Source: Cellulomonas sp. Root930 (lineage in GTDB: Bacteria; Actinomycetota; Actinomycetes; Actinomycetales; Cellulomonadaceae). Taken from it: DNA of 64,000 nucleotides. The stretch is from NCBI GenBank assembly GCA_001429255.1, contig LMJI01000001.1:3079879-3143878 (forward strand). Reading direction: 5' to 3'. Made by a program: the position numbers and the translations under genes. How positions within the stretch are numbered: position 1 is the first letter of the stretch; every line of letters starts with the position of its first letter. Of this stretch, positions 17,687 through 25,596 are shown piece after piece. Under the pieces are notes generated by a model, which worked only from the letters and a program-made list of their open reading frames with translations, made no database searches and had not been told where the DNA came from.

Positions 17687-17950
17687 GTGACCGACCCCGT
17701 CGAAGCCGTCAGCGCAGAGATGCGCCACGCCAAGGTCCGCGCGGCCACCGACCACACCACGGTCGGCCAGGTGATCACCACGGACGACGGGCGCGTCACC
17801 ATCGCCTGCGCGTGCGGCATGGAGCTCACCAACGGGCCCACGTGGTCGCTCGACGAGCACATCCGCCTGCACCGCGCCGAGGCCCGGTTCCTGGCCCTCG
17901 CCGCCGTCGCCCCGCAGGGCATCCCCCGTCTGGTGCGCTGGCCGCTCTAG
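17687..17950 (+). CDS. Small protein with CxC...HxxxH pattern, unknown function
   Basis: An 87-residue protein. The GTG start at 17687 follows GAGGA with suitable spacing, and an ATG at 17669 is possible but worse placed. The centre reads ACACGMEL, and after 15 residues DEHIRLH. The two cysteines and two histidines could bind a metal. No family is recognised. Its TAG stop shares the CTAG tetranucleotide with the stop of the convergent DUF2277 gene. Confidence 0.7.
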   Translation: MTDPVEAVSAEMRHAKVRAATDHTTVGQVITTDDGRVTIACACGMELTNGPTWSLDEHIRLHRAEARFLALAAVAPQGIPRLVRWPL

Positions 17951-18291
17951 GCGGTCGCGTGCTCGAGCTCGTCCTCGTCCTCGTGCTCGTGGGGCAGCCC
18001 GAGCTCGTGCGCCCGTTCGTGGGCCTCCCGCGCGGCGATCCGTGCCTGCACGTCGGCCCGGCGCAGCGGCGGCACCGTGGTGGGCGGCTGGCGGCGCTGC
18101 GGCAGCTCGTCGAGCAGGCGGGCGGTGATCGCGGCGACCTCCCGGACGGCGGCCTCGAACGGCTCGCGCGTGGCGTCGCTGAGCGACTGGACGCCCGTGA
18201 CCTTGCGGACGTACTGCCGCGCGGCGGCCTCGATCTCCTCCGAGGTGGCCGGCGGCTCGAGCCCTCGGAGCGTGGTGATGTTCCGGCACAT
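17947..18291 (-). CDS. DUF2277 family protein
   Basis: A 114-residue protein starting MCRNITTLRGLEPPAT, the diagnostic DUF2277 opening, with QYVRKVTG following. The C-terminal third is an unusual charged extension rich in Glu and His (HEHEDEDELEH) beyond the usual family length. I take ATG 18291; an in-frame upstream start at 18321 would precede the conserved MCRN. Function unknown. Convergent with the preceding gene with overlapping stop codons. Confidence 0.85.
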   Translation of the reverse strand: MCRNITTLRGLEPPATSEEIEAAARQYVRKVTGVQSLSDATREPFEAAVREVAAITARLLDELPQRRQPPTTVPPLRRADVQARIAAREAHERAHELGLPHEHEDEDELEHATA

Positions 18292-18301
18292 GGGAACGAC
18301 G

Positions 18302-18898
18302 CTACGCCGCGACCCCGACACGCGTCTCGAGGTCGAGGAGCGTCAGCTTGGCCGCCGCGCCACCGGCGTACTGCCCGGGCGAGCCGTCGGAGCGCACCAC
18401 GCGGTGGCACGGAAGCACCACGGGCAGCGGGTTGAGCGCGCACGCGGTGCCGACCGCCCGGACGGCGCGCGGGCTCCCCGCCAGACCGGCCATCTCGGCG
18501 TAGCTGGCGGTGTGCCCGTACGCGATGTCGGGCAGATGCAGGACGACGTCGCGCCGGAAGCCGCGCAGCAGCTGCAGGTCGAGCGGCAGGTCGAAGGTGG
18601 TGCGCCGCCCGGCGAAGTACTCGTCGAGCTCCCGGGCCACGTCGTCCAGCCGCTCCGGCGCCTCGAGCACCCGCGGGCTCACCGTGGAGGCGAGCGCGGT
18701 GAGGACGGCGTCGTGGTCCTGCACGCCGAACGCGACGCGGACCAGTCCGACGGGCGTGCGGGCGAGCAGCAGCGGGCCGACCGGGCTGTCCACGGTGCGG
18801 TAGGCCACGTCGAGCAGACCGTCCGCCGCGGCGCGGGCCGCCAGGTCACGGTGCAGCCGGACGAGGTCGGCGTCGTCCACGTCGGGAAAGTAGGTCAT
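18302..18898 (-). CDS. ogt: Methylated-DNA--protein-cysteine S-methyltransferase
   Basis: A 198-residue O6-alkylguanine repair protein. The suicide cysteine lies in LPCHRVVRSDG, the canonical PCHRV motif, and the downstream GQYAGGAAAKLTLLDLE helix is conserved. The N-terminal Ogt domain begins near residue 30. It removes alkyl groups from O6-guanine in one irreversible step. The ATG overlaps the stop of the upstream sigma-factor gene (ATGA), so the two are co-expressed. Confidence 0.93.
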   Translation of the reverse strand: MTYFPDVDDADLVRLHRDLAARAAADGLLDVAYRTVDSPVGPLLLARTPVGLVRVAFGVQDHDAVLTALASTVSPRVLEAPERLDDVARELDEYFAGRRTTFDLPLDLQLLRGFRRDVVLHLPDIAYGHTASYAEMAGLAGSPRAVRAVGTACALNPLPVVLPCHRVVRSDGSPGQYAGGAAAKLTLLDLETRVGVAA

Positions 18899-19377
18899 GA
18901 CTCCTCCTGGTCGATCGCCGGGTAGGTCCTGCGCAGGGTCGCGACGCCGTCGGACGCCGCCCGCCGCGCCGCAGCCGCGGTACCGCCGACGAGGGCGGCG
19001 ACGTCGTCGTAGGGCAGCCCGCCGAGATGGTGGTAGGCGACCACCTGCCGCTGCTTCGTCGGCAGCGCGGCCAGGGCCGACCACAGGTCCAGGTCGCGTC
19101 CCTGCGCAGCGGCCGGGCGGTCGGGGACGTCGGCGACCGGGAGGGCGTGCCGGGCGGCGCGCCGGACGATGTCGATCGCCTTGCGGTGCGCGATCGTCAC
19201 CAGCCAGGCCTCCACGTTGGCGTCGGGCGGGAGGTCCGGGTAGGAGCGCAGGGCAGCGAGGAACGTCTCCGACCACGCGTCGTCGGCGTCGACCGGACCC
19301 ACCACCGCGCGGCACACACGCAGGACGGTGGCACCGTGGACGGACACCACGCGCTCGAAGGGTTCCTTCACGCTCAC
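18895..19377 (-). CDS. Sigma-70 family (ECF-like) sigma factor coupled to ogt
   Basis: A 160-residue two-domain sigma factor. Region 2 includes DAWSETFLAALRSYP and AWLVTIAHRKAIDIVRR. Region 4 includes LPTKQRQVVAYHHLGGLPY and a helix-turn-helix near the C-terminus. The start is GTG 19377, with GTG 19371 possible; neither has a strong ribosome site. No anti-sigma gene is next to it. Coupling to ogt suggests that it controls, or is induced with, alkylation repair. Confidence 0.85.
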   Translation of the reverse strand: MSVKEPFERVVSVHGATVLRVCRAVVGPVDADDAWSETFLAALRSYPDLPPDANVEAWLVTIAHRKAIDIVRRAARHALPVADVPDRPAAAQGRDLDLWSALAALPTKQRQVVAYHHLGGLPYDDVAALVGGTAAAARRAASDGVATLRRTYPAIDQEES

Positions 19378-19433
19378 AGTGTGCAGACGCGCCAGGTCCC
19401 CCGCGCGTGAGGTTCGACTTTTACAGTGGGCCC

Positions 19434-20414
19434 ATGACGAACCTCGAGGTGCGGCCCGTGCCCGAGCTCTGCGACCTCGTCCCGTCCCGTGGGCCTGTCG
19501 TGGAGCTGCACGAGGCGCGCGACGTGCCGCTCGGTGGCGTGCGTGCCATGCGGGTGCGGCGGACCCTCCCCCAGCGCGCCCTGCCGATGGTCGGCGCCTG
19601 GTGCTTCCTCGACGAGTTCGGCCCGCAGCACGTCGACATGCGGGTGCTCCCCCACCCGCACACCGGCCTGCAGACGGTCACCTGGCCGGTGGCCGGCGAG
19701 ATCCTGCACCGGGACAGCGTCGGGTCCGAGGCTGTGGTCCGCCCCGGGCAGCTCAACCTCATGACGGCCGGGCACGGGGTCTCCCACTCCGAGTTCTCGC
19801 TCGGCTCCGAGCCGCTGCTGCACGCGGTCCAGCTGTGGGTGGCGCTGCCGGACGGGGTGGCCGACGGCGCACCGGGGTTCGTGCAGGTGAGCGGGCTGCC
19901 CGTGTGGGAGGCGCCCCGCGCCCGCGCGACCGTCTTCGTGGGCGACCTCGACGGTTCCTGGTCGCCTGCGCGCGTGCACACGCCCCTGCTCGGCGCAGAC
20001 GTCGTCGTGGATCCGGGCGCCGACGTCGAGATCCCGCTGGTGCGCGGGTTCGAGCATGCCGTGCTGCTGCTCTCCGGCACCGCCGAGGTGGCCGGGACGC
20101 CGCACACCACCAGCGGCCTGCTCTACCTCGGCGACGGACGCGACCACGTGCGGGTCCGGTCGCGCGACGGCGCCCGGCTCCTGCTGCTGGGCGGCGCCCC
20201 GTTCGCGCACGACCTGGTGATGTGGTGGAACTTCGTCGGTCGCACCCATGCCGACATCGCCCAGGCGCGCGCCGAGTGGGAGTCCGACGACCGCGCCGAG
20301 CGCTTCGGGGTGGTCGCCGGCCACGACGGTGCACGGATCCCCGCCCCCGAGCTGCCCAACATCCGCCTCCAGCCGCGCCGTCGGCTCCCCCGCACCCCGC
20401 AGGAGAACCCGTGA
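19434..20414 (+). CDS. Pirin family protein (bicupin)
   Basis: A 326-residue protein with two cupin barrels. The metal-binding N-terminal cupin shows HPHTGLQTVTW and the later LMTAGHGVSHSE, which together hold the His/Glu iron ligands. The second cupin is about residues 175-290. Bacterial pirins include quercetin dioxygenases and regulators of pyruvate metabolism; the role here is not evident. It diverges from the sigma-ogt pair and is coupled (GTGA) to the YbaK-like gene. Confidence 0.9.
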   Translation: MTNLEVRPVPELCDLVPSRGPVVELHEARDVPLGGVRAMRVRRTLPQRALPMVGAWCFLDEFGPQHVDMRVLPHPHTGLQTVTWPVAGEILHRDSVGSEAVVRPGQLNLMTAGHGVSHSEFSLGSEPLLHAVQLWVALPDGVADGAPGFVQVSGLPVWEAPRARATVFVGDLDGSWSPARVHTPLLGADVVVDPGADVEIPLVRGFEHAVLLLSGTAEVAGTPHTTSGLLYLGDGRDHVRVRSRDGARLLLLGGAPFAHDLVMWWNFVGRTHADIAQARAEWESDDRAERFGVVAGHDGARIPAPELPNIRLQPRRRLPRTPQENP

Positions 20415-20896
20415 CCGACCTGTCCCACCTGCCGACCCGCTCCCGCCTGGTGGCCAACGCGCTCGCCGACGCCGGCGTGGTCGGCAGTGTCGTCGCGCTG
20501 CCCGACTCCGCCCGGACCGCTGCCGAGGCCGCAGCTGCGCTGGGGATCGAGGTCGGGGCGATCGCCAACAGCCTGGTCTTCTGGGCCGACGAGCGACCGT
20601 TGCTGGTCCTGACCAGCGGGCGGCACCGCGTGGACACCGCTGCGCTGGCACGCCAGCTGAGCCGCTCGCACGTCGGACGAGCGACCCCCGAGCAGGTGCG
20701 GGCCGCCACCGGCCAGGCGATCGGCGGCGTCGCGCCGCTCGGTCACCCGCACCGGATCGAGACGGTGGTGGACGTGGCGCTCGCGGACTACCCGCAGGTG
20801 TGGGCGGCCGCAGGGACGCCGCACACCGTCTTCCCGACCACGTTCGACGAGCTGGTCCGCATCACCGGCGGCGCCGCACTGGTGGTGGGCGACTGA
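20411..20896 (+). CDS. YbaK/aminoacyl-tRNA deacylase domain protein
   Basis: A 161-residue YbaK/ProX-fold protein, start GTG 20411 behind AGGAGAA and overlapping the pirin stop. Family features are GIEVGAIANSLVFW, LVLTSGRHRVDTAALA and IGGVAPLGH. Members hydrolyse mischarged tRNAs such as Cys-tRNA(Pro). The usual lysine before SLVF is Asn here, so substrate or activity may differ from YbaK itself. Confidence 0.87.
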   Translation: MTDLSHLPTRSRLVANALADAGVVGSVVALPDSARTAAEAAAALGIEVGAIANSLVFWADERPLLVLTSGRHRVDTAALARQLSRSHVGRATPEQVRAATGQAIGGVAPLGHPHRIETVVDVALADYPQVWAAAGTPHTVFPTTFDELVRITGGAALVVGD

Positions 20897-20943
20897 CCCG
20901 GTCGCCCGCGCCGCAGCACACTGGGCACGACGAAGGGAACCGC

Positions 20944-22617
20944 GTGGAAGGCACCTCGACCCGCAAGCCGGCGCTCCTGACCGTGGACGACGACCCGGCG
21001 GTCAGCCGCTCCGTGGCACGGGACCTGCGGCGGCGCTACGGCGACGCGTACCGGGTGGTCCGCGCCGACTCCGGCACGCTCGCCCTGGACGCCCTGCGCG
21101 AGCTCAAGCTCCGGGGCGACCAGGTGGCGGTCCTGCTGGCGGACCACCGGATGCCTGGGATGACCGGCATCGAGTTCCTCGAGCAGGCCATGGACATCTA
21201 CCCCCAGGCGCGCCGCGTGCTGCTCACCGCGTACGCCGACACCGACGTCGCGATCGACGCGGTCAACGTGGTGGACCTCGACCACTACCTGCTCAAGCCC
21301 TGGGACCCGCCGGAGGAGAAGTTCTACCCGGTGATCGACGCGCAGCTCGAGGCGTGGAACGCGAACCCCCCGAGGACCGTCGCCGAGACGAAGGTGGTGG
21401 GGCACCGCTGGTCGGCGCGCTCGTCGGAGGTCCGCGAGTTCCTCGCCCGCAACCAGGTGCCCTACCGCTGGTACTCCTCCGACTCGCCCGAGGGGAGGCG
21501 GCTGCTGGACGTGGCGGGAGCCGACGAGAGCCGGCTGCCCGTGCTCGTGACCACCGAGGGGACCGTTCTGCTCTGCCCGACGGACGGCGAGATCGCTGCG
21601 CAGGTCGGGCTCGCGGTCAGCCCGGCCGAGCGGTTCTACGACCTCGTCGTCATCGGCGGTGGCCCCGCCGGCCTCAGCGCGGCGCTGTACGGGGCGTCGG
21701 AGGGGCTGCGGACCGCACTCGTCGAGCGGAGCGCGACCGGCGGCCAGGCGGGACAGAGCTCGCGGATCGAGAACTACCTCGGGTTCCCCGACGGGGTCTC
21801 CGGGGCGCAGCTGACGGACCGGGCCCGCCGGCAGGCGCTGAAGTTCGGGGCGGAGATCGTGATGACCCGGGACGCGGTCGGGCTCGAGGTCAAGGGCGCG
21901 GCCCGGTCGGTGCGGTTCGATGACGGCACCTCCGTGGACGCCCACACCGTGATCGTGGCCAGCGGGGTCGCCTACCGGGAGCTCGACGGACCCGGGATCG
22001 GCGCCCTGACCGGCCGCGGGGTCTACTACGGGTCGGCCCTCACGGAGGCCACGGCCTGCGAGAACCAGGACATCTACGTGGTCGGCGGCGCCAACTCCGC
22101 GGGCCAGGCGGCCATGTACCTGTCCCGGCACGCCCGGTCGGTGACGCTCGTCGTCCGGGCCGCGTCGCTCTCGTTGTCGATGTCCCGGTACCTGGTCGAG
22201 CAGGTCGAGTCGAACGAGCGCATCCGCGTGCGGACGCAGAGCGAGGTGGTCGAGGCCGTCGGCGACGACCACCTCGAGCGAATCGTGCTGCGGGACACCG
22301 CGACCGGGCAGAAGGAATCTGTGGACACCGGTTGGTTGTTCGTGTTCATCGGGGCCGCTCCACTGACCACGTGGCTGGACGGCACCGTCACCCGCGACGA
22401 GCACGGCTTCGTGTGCGCAGGCCATGACCTGCTGGTCGAGGGCAAGGTGCCGGACGCGTGGCCGCTGGACCGACCCCCGTACCACCTGGAGACCAGCGTC
22501 CCCGGGGTCTTCGCGGCCGGCGACGTGCGCGCCGAGTCCGCCAAGCGTGTGGCGTCCGCCGTGGGCGAGGGCGCCATGGCCGTGATGCTCGTCCACCGCT
22601 ACCTGGAGCAGCTGTGA
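20944..22617 (+). CDS. Response-regulator / glutaredoxin-like / thioredoxin-reductase-like fusion flavoprotein
   Basis: A 557-residue three-part protein starting at GTG 20944 behind AAGGGAA. Residues 10-135 are a receiver domain with acidic D15-D17, phospho-acceptor D67, T95 and K118. Residues about 150-222 look like a thioredoxin-fold (Grx/NTR) domain: ARSSEVREFLARNQVPY, then LPVLVTTEG with the expected cis-proline, but serines replace the CxxC. Residues 232-557 are a thioredoxin-reductase-like FAD/NAD(P)H module: VVIGGGPAGLSAALYG, GGQAGQSSRIENYLGFP, VGGANSAGQAAMYL and GVFAAGDVR. Its CxxC site is reduced to ATACENQD with one cysteine (C372). Hence it is probably not a dithiol reductase but a phosphorylation-controlled flavin oxidoreductase. 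It heads a coupled three-gene operon. Confidence 0.9.
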   Translation: MEGTSTRKPALLTVDDDPAVSRSVARDLRRRYGDAYRVVRADSGTLALDALRELKLRGDQVAVLLADHRMPGMTGIEFLEQAMDIYPQARRVLLTAYADTDVAIDAVNVVDLDHYLLKPWDPPEEKFYPVIDAQLEAWNANPPRTVAETKVVGHRWSARSSEVREFLARNQVPYRWYSSDSPEGRRLLDVAGADESRLPVLVTTEGTVLLCPTDGEIAAQVGLAVSPAERFYDLVVIGGGPAGLSAALYGASEGLRTALVERSATGGQAGQSSRIENYLGFPDGVSGAQLTDRARRQALKFGAEIVMTRDAVGLEVKGAARSVRFDDGTSVDAHTVIVASGVAYRELDGPGIGALTGRGVYYGSALTEATACENQDIYVVGGANSAGQAAMYLSRHARSVTLVVRAASLSLSMSRYLVEQVESNERIRVRTQSEVVEAVGDDHLERIVLRDTATGQKESVDTGWLFVFIGAAPLTTWLDGTVTRDEHGFVCAGHDLLVEGKVPDAWPLDRPPYHLETSVPGVFAAGDVRAESAKRVASAVGEGAMAVMLVHRYLEQL

Positions 22618-24089
22618 CCACCACCGAACCGATCGCGACGACCGTCCGCACGCAGCTGGCGTGCGACATCGACGAGCTGCGCACCCTCTTCCTGTTCGAG
22701 CACCTGAGCGACGAGCAGCTGCTCTGGCTGTGCTCACGCGGGCACGTGGAGGTCATCGACCCGGGCGTGCTCTACCGCGAGGGCGATCCCGCGACGGACT
22801 TCTACGTCATGCTCGAGGGCTCGCTGGCCATGTACCGGCGCGTGGGGGCCGACGACGTCGAGATCGCGCGGACGAGCCAGGTGGGGGTCTACGGGGGTGC
22901 CTGGGCCGCGTACCTGGGCGAGCGGGTCCCCCAGACCTACACGCAGACCCTGCGGGTGCTCGAGCCGTCCCGCTACTACGTGCTCGCCGCGGCCGACTTC
23001 GCCTCCTTCATGGACGACTGGTTCCCCATGGCGGTGCACCTGCTCGAGGGGCTGTTCTTCGGTCAGCAGAGCTCGCAGGCGGCGACCGGCCAGCGTGAGC
23101 GGCTGCTGGCGCTCGGCTCGCTCTCGGCGGGACTCACCCACGAGCTCAACAACCCGGCGGCCGCCGCGACCAGGGCGACGTCGACCCTGCGCGAGCGCGT
23201 CGCGGGGATGCGGCACAAGCTCGCGATGCTCGCGTCCGGGATCTACGACCGGGAGCAGCTGGAGCAGATCATCCACCTGCAGGAGAAGGCCGTGAAGGCT
23301 CTGGCGCGTCAGCGCGCGTCCGAGGTCGTCCCGACCGCCCTCGAGGTGTCCGACCTCGAGGACGCGCTGGGCGAGTGGATGGACGAGCACGACATCAGCG
23401 GCGGCTGGGAGCTGGCCCCCAACTTCGTCGCCGCCGGCCTGGGACCCGAGTGGCTCGACGCCGTGGCCTCGTGGGTGGGGCCCGACGTGCTCGAGGGCGC
23501 CGTGCGGTGGCTCTCGTACACGCTCGAGACCGAGTCGCTGATGAACGAGGTGGAGGACGCCACCTCGCGGATCTCCGCGTTGGTCGGTGCTGCGAAGCAG
23601 TACTCGCAGATCGGCCGCGCCCCCGACCAGACCGTGGACGTGCACGAGCTGCTCGACAGCACCGTCACCATGCTCGAGCGGCAGCTGGGCGAGGGCATCA
23701 CGGTGGTCAGGGACTACGACCGCACGCTGCCGCCCATCCACGTGTTCGCGGCCGAGCTGAACCAGGTGTGGACCAACCTCATCGACAACGCCGCGCAGGC
23801 GATGGAGGGCGTCGGCACCCTCACGCTCCGCACGCGCAGGGTCGACGACTGGCTCGAGGTCGAGGTCGGGGACACCGGACCGGGCATCCCGGACGGCGTG
23901 GTGGACCGGATCTTCGAGCCGTTCTTCACCACCAAGCCCGTCGGCTCCGGCACGGGCCTCGGGCTGGACATCTCGTGGCGGATCGTCGTGGGCAAGCACC
24001 ACGGCGACCTGACCGCCACCTCCGTGCCGGGCGACACCCGCTTCCGCGTCCGGCTGCCCTACTCCTCGACGGAAGGACCCACCCCGTGA
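22614..24089 (+). CDS. Sensor histidine kinase with N-terminal cyclic-nucleotide-binding (CRP-like) domain
   Basis: A 491-residue kinase overlapping the fusion gene by GTGA. Residues about 20-145 are a cNMP-binding beta-roll (FEHLSDEQLLWLCSRGHVEVI, FYVMLEGSLAMYRRV). The H-box is LTHELNNPAAA with H176, and a long helical insertion separates it from the catalytic domain. The ATPase domain has QVWTNLIDNAAQAMEG (N), GDTGPGIP (G1) and GSGTGLGL (G2). No transmembrane segment is seen, so it is a cytoplasmic sensor. It is the obvious partner for the upstream receiver domain. The ligand of the CRP-like domain is unknown. Confidence 0.92.
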   Translation: MTTTEPIATTVRTQLACDIDELRTLFLFEHLSDEQLLWLCSRGHVEVIDPGVLYREGDPATDFYVMLEGSLAMYRRVGADDVEIARTSQVGVYGGAWAAYLGERVPQTYTQTLRVLEPSRYYVLAAADFASFMDDWFPMAVHLLEGLFFGQQSSQAATGQRERLLALGSLSAGLTHELNNPAAAATRATSTLRERVAGMRHKLAMLASGIYDREQLEQIIHLQEKAVKALARQRASEVVPTALEVSDLEDALGEWMDEHDISGGWELAPNFVAAGLGPEWLDAVASWVGPDVLEGAVRWLSYTLETESLMNEVEDATSRISALVGAAKQYSQIGRAPDQTVDVHELLDSTVTMLERQLGEGITVVRDYDRTLPPIHVFAAELNQVWTNLIDNAAQAMEGVGTLTLRTRRVDDWLEVEVGDTGPGIPDGVVDRIFEPFFTTKPVGSGTGLGLDISWRIVVGKHHGDLTATSVPGDTRFRVRLPYSSTEGPTP

Positions 24090-24430
24090 CCGAGACCCTC
24101 ATCGACCCGACCGTCCCCCCGAGCGGCACCGGCTGCGTGGAGTGCGACGCCACCGACGGCTGGTGGTTCCACCTGCGCCGCTGCGCCACCTGCGGTCACG
24201 TGGGCTGCTGCGACACCTCGCCGTCCCAGCACGCCACCGCGCACTTCCGGGAGACCGGCCATCCGGTGATGCGCACGTTCGAGCCCGGCGAGGACTGGTT
24301 CTGGTCCTACCCGGCTGACGACTACACCGACGGCCCCGCGCTCGCCGCACCCGAGCACCGCCCGCTGGAGCAGACCGTGCCCGGCCCGTCAGGTCGCGTC
24401 CCGGACGACTGGCGCCGCCGCCTGCACTGA
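24086..24430 (+). CDS. UBP-type zinc-finger protein
   Basis: A 114-residue protein coupled (GTGA) to the kinase gene. C17, C20, C33, C36, C41, H49, H53 and H59 form the zinc pattern of the UBP (ubiquitin-hydrolase-like) finger: CVEC, CATCGHVGCCD, QHATAHFRETGH. In eukaryotes this finger binds the free C-terminal Gly-Gly of ubiquitin. Here it is a stand-alone bacterial domain whose partner is unknown. The operon position suggests a role with the kinase or flavoprotein. Confidence 0.9.
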   Translation: MTETLIDPTVPPSGTGCVECDATDGWWFHLRRCATCGHVGCCDTSPSQHATAHFRETGHPVMRTFEPGEDWFWSYPADDYTDGPALAAPEHRPLEQTVPGPSGRVPDDWRRRLH

Positions 24431-24484
24431 CGTCCTCGACGGGTGACCCGCGCGATCGTGGCATACGCTGCGGTCGCACCACGG

Positions 24485-24561
24485 CGGGCGCCTGCGCCCG
24501 ACCGGCGCACCGGGTTCAGCCTCGAGCCCACGTACCGAGCTTCCGCCCCGCCTGCTGGGGC
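24485..24561 (+). promoter_or_regulatory. Three consecutive hairpins in the leader of the PAS-ANTAR-STAS gene
   Basis: Hairpins pair 24485-24491 with 24494-24500 (7 bp), 24512-24517 with 24524-24529 (6 bp, hexaloop AGCCTC), and 24545-24549 with 24557-24561 (5 bp, 7-nt loop). They end just before the ribosome site. The next protein carries an ANTAR (RNA-binding) domain, so a leader target is conceivable. The loops do not fit the A1/G4 ANTAR consensus. Chance pairing in GC-rich DNA is possible. Confidence 0.3.
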
Positions 24562-24576
24562 TTCGCGGAGGATGTC

Positions 24577-25584
24577 GTGCCCACTCCCACTGCCGCTCGT
24601 GCCGAGGTAGGTCGGTTCAGCTACACGGCTCCGACGGGTCGATGGACCTGGTCGGACGGGATGTTCGTGATCCACGGCATGTCACCGGGCGACGTGGTGC
24701 CGACCCTCGCGCTCATGTCGAGGCACATCCACCCGGAGGACCGCGGTCGGGTCCTGGACGCCCTCGGCCGGTGCGGTGTCGACGGGGAGCCGTTCGGCTG
24801 CCACTACCGGCTGCTCGACCTCGGCGGGGCCGAGCGCTCCGTCACCCTGACCGGCGCCGGCGCCACCGACGACGGCGGCCTGCGGACCGTCACCGGGTTC
24901 CTCGTGGACATCACCGCGGCCCAGCGAGACGCGGTCGCGCACCGCGTGAACGAGGAGCTCACGCAGGCGCTCCGCTCCCACGCCGTCATCGACCAGGCCA
25001 AGGGCGCGTTCATGCTCGGGTACGGCATCGACAGCGACTCCGCGTTCGAGCTGCTGCGCTGGGGGTCGCAGCAGCGCAACGTCCGGCTGCTGACGCTGGC
25101 GGAACGCATCGTCGCCGCGGTCGAGGTGGGCGGCGGTCTCGGCTCGGACACCCGCCAACGGCTCGACGACTTCTTCTTCGCCAGCCTCGACGAGAGTGCC
25201 GGCGAACCTGCTGCCCAGCGCACGAGCCCGACCCTCGGGATCACCTTCGACACCGCCGGTGACGTCCCGCTGGTCAAGGTCGAGGGTCCGGTCGACCTGG
25301 CGACGGCGCACCAGCTGACCGCGGCCGTCACGCAGCTGATGATCGCCGCTCGCGAGGTCGGCGCGATGGTCGTCGACCTGCGCGACGTGACCCATCTGGG
25401 CTCGGTCGGTGTGTCGGCTCTGACCGCCGCCCACCGGCGGAGTGCGTCCGCAGGTGTGAGGATGCGTATCGTGCTCTCCCCCGGGACCAGCCTCGGCCTG
25501 GCCGGAGCGCACGGGCTGGACGTCATCAGCGCACCCGCCGACGACGGCGCGAGCACGAACGGACGCGCGATCCCCACGAGCTGA
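24577..25584 (+). CDS. PAS-ANTAR-STAS regulatory protein
   Basis: A 335-residue protein starting at GTG 24577 after GCGGAGGA. A PAS-like domain (about 15-115) contains HIHPEDRGRVLDAL and ends TGFLVDIT. An ANTAR RNA-binding domain (about 128-185) shows VIDQAKGAFMLGYGI, AFELLRWGSQQRNV and LAERIV. A STAS domain (about 220-325) has VKVEGPVDLATA and DLRDVTHLGSVGVSAL, with the serine that anti-sigma kinases phosphorylate. This joins antitermination-type and partner-switching modules. The SpoIIE-type gene starts 12 bp later and is probably co-transcribed. Confidence 0.9.
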   Translation: MPTPTAARAEVGRFSYTAPTGRWTWSDGMFVIHGMSPGDVVPTLALMSRHIHPEDRGRVLDALGRCGVDGEPFGCHYRLLDLGGAERSVTLTGAGATDDGGLRTVTGFLVDITAAQRDAVAHRVNEELTQALRSHAVIDQAKGAFMLGYGIDSDSAFELLRWGSQQRNVRLLTLAERIVAAVEVGGGLGSDTRQRLDDFFFASLDESAGEPAAQRTSPTLGITFDTAGDVPLVKVEGPVDLATAHQLTAAVTQLMIAAREVGAMVVDLRDVTHLGSVGVSALTAAHRRSASAGVRMRIVLSPGTSLGLAGAHGLDVISAPADDGASTNGRAIPTS

Positions 25585-25596
25585 GGAGCGGAGCCG

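Noticed and set aside
21652..22617. Simple thioredoxin reductase
   Set aside because: The CxxC active site is missing and receiver and Grx-like domains are fused upstream.
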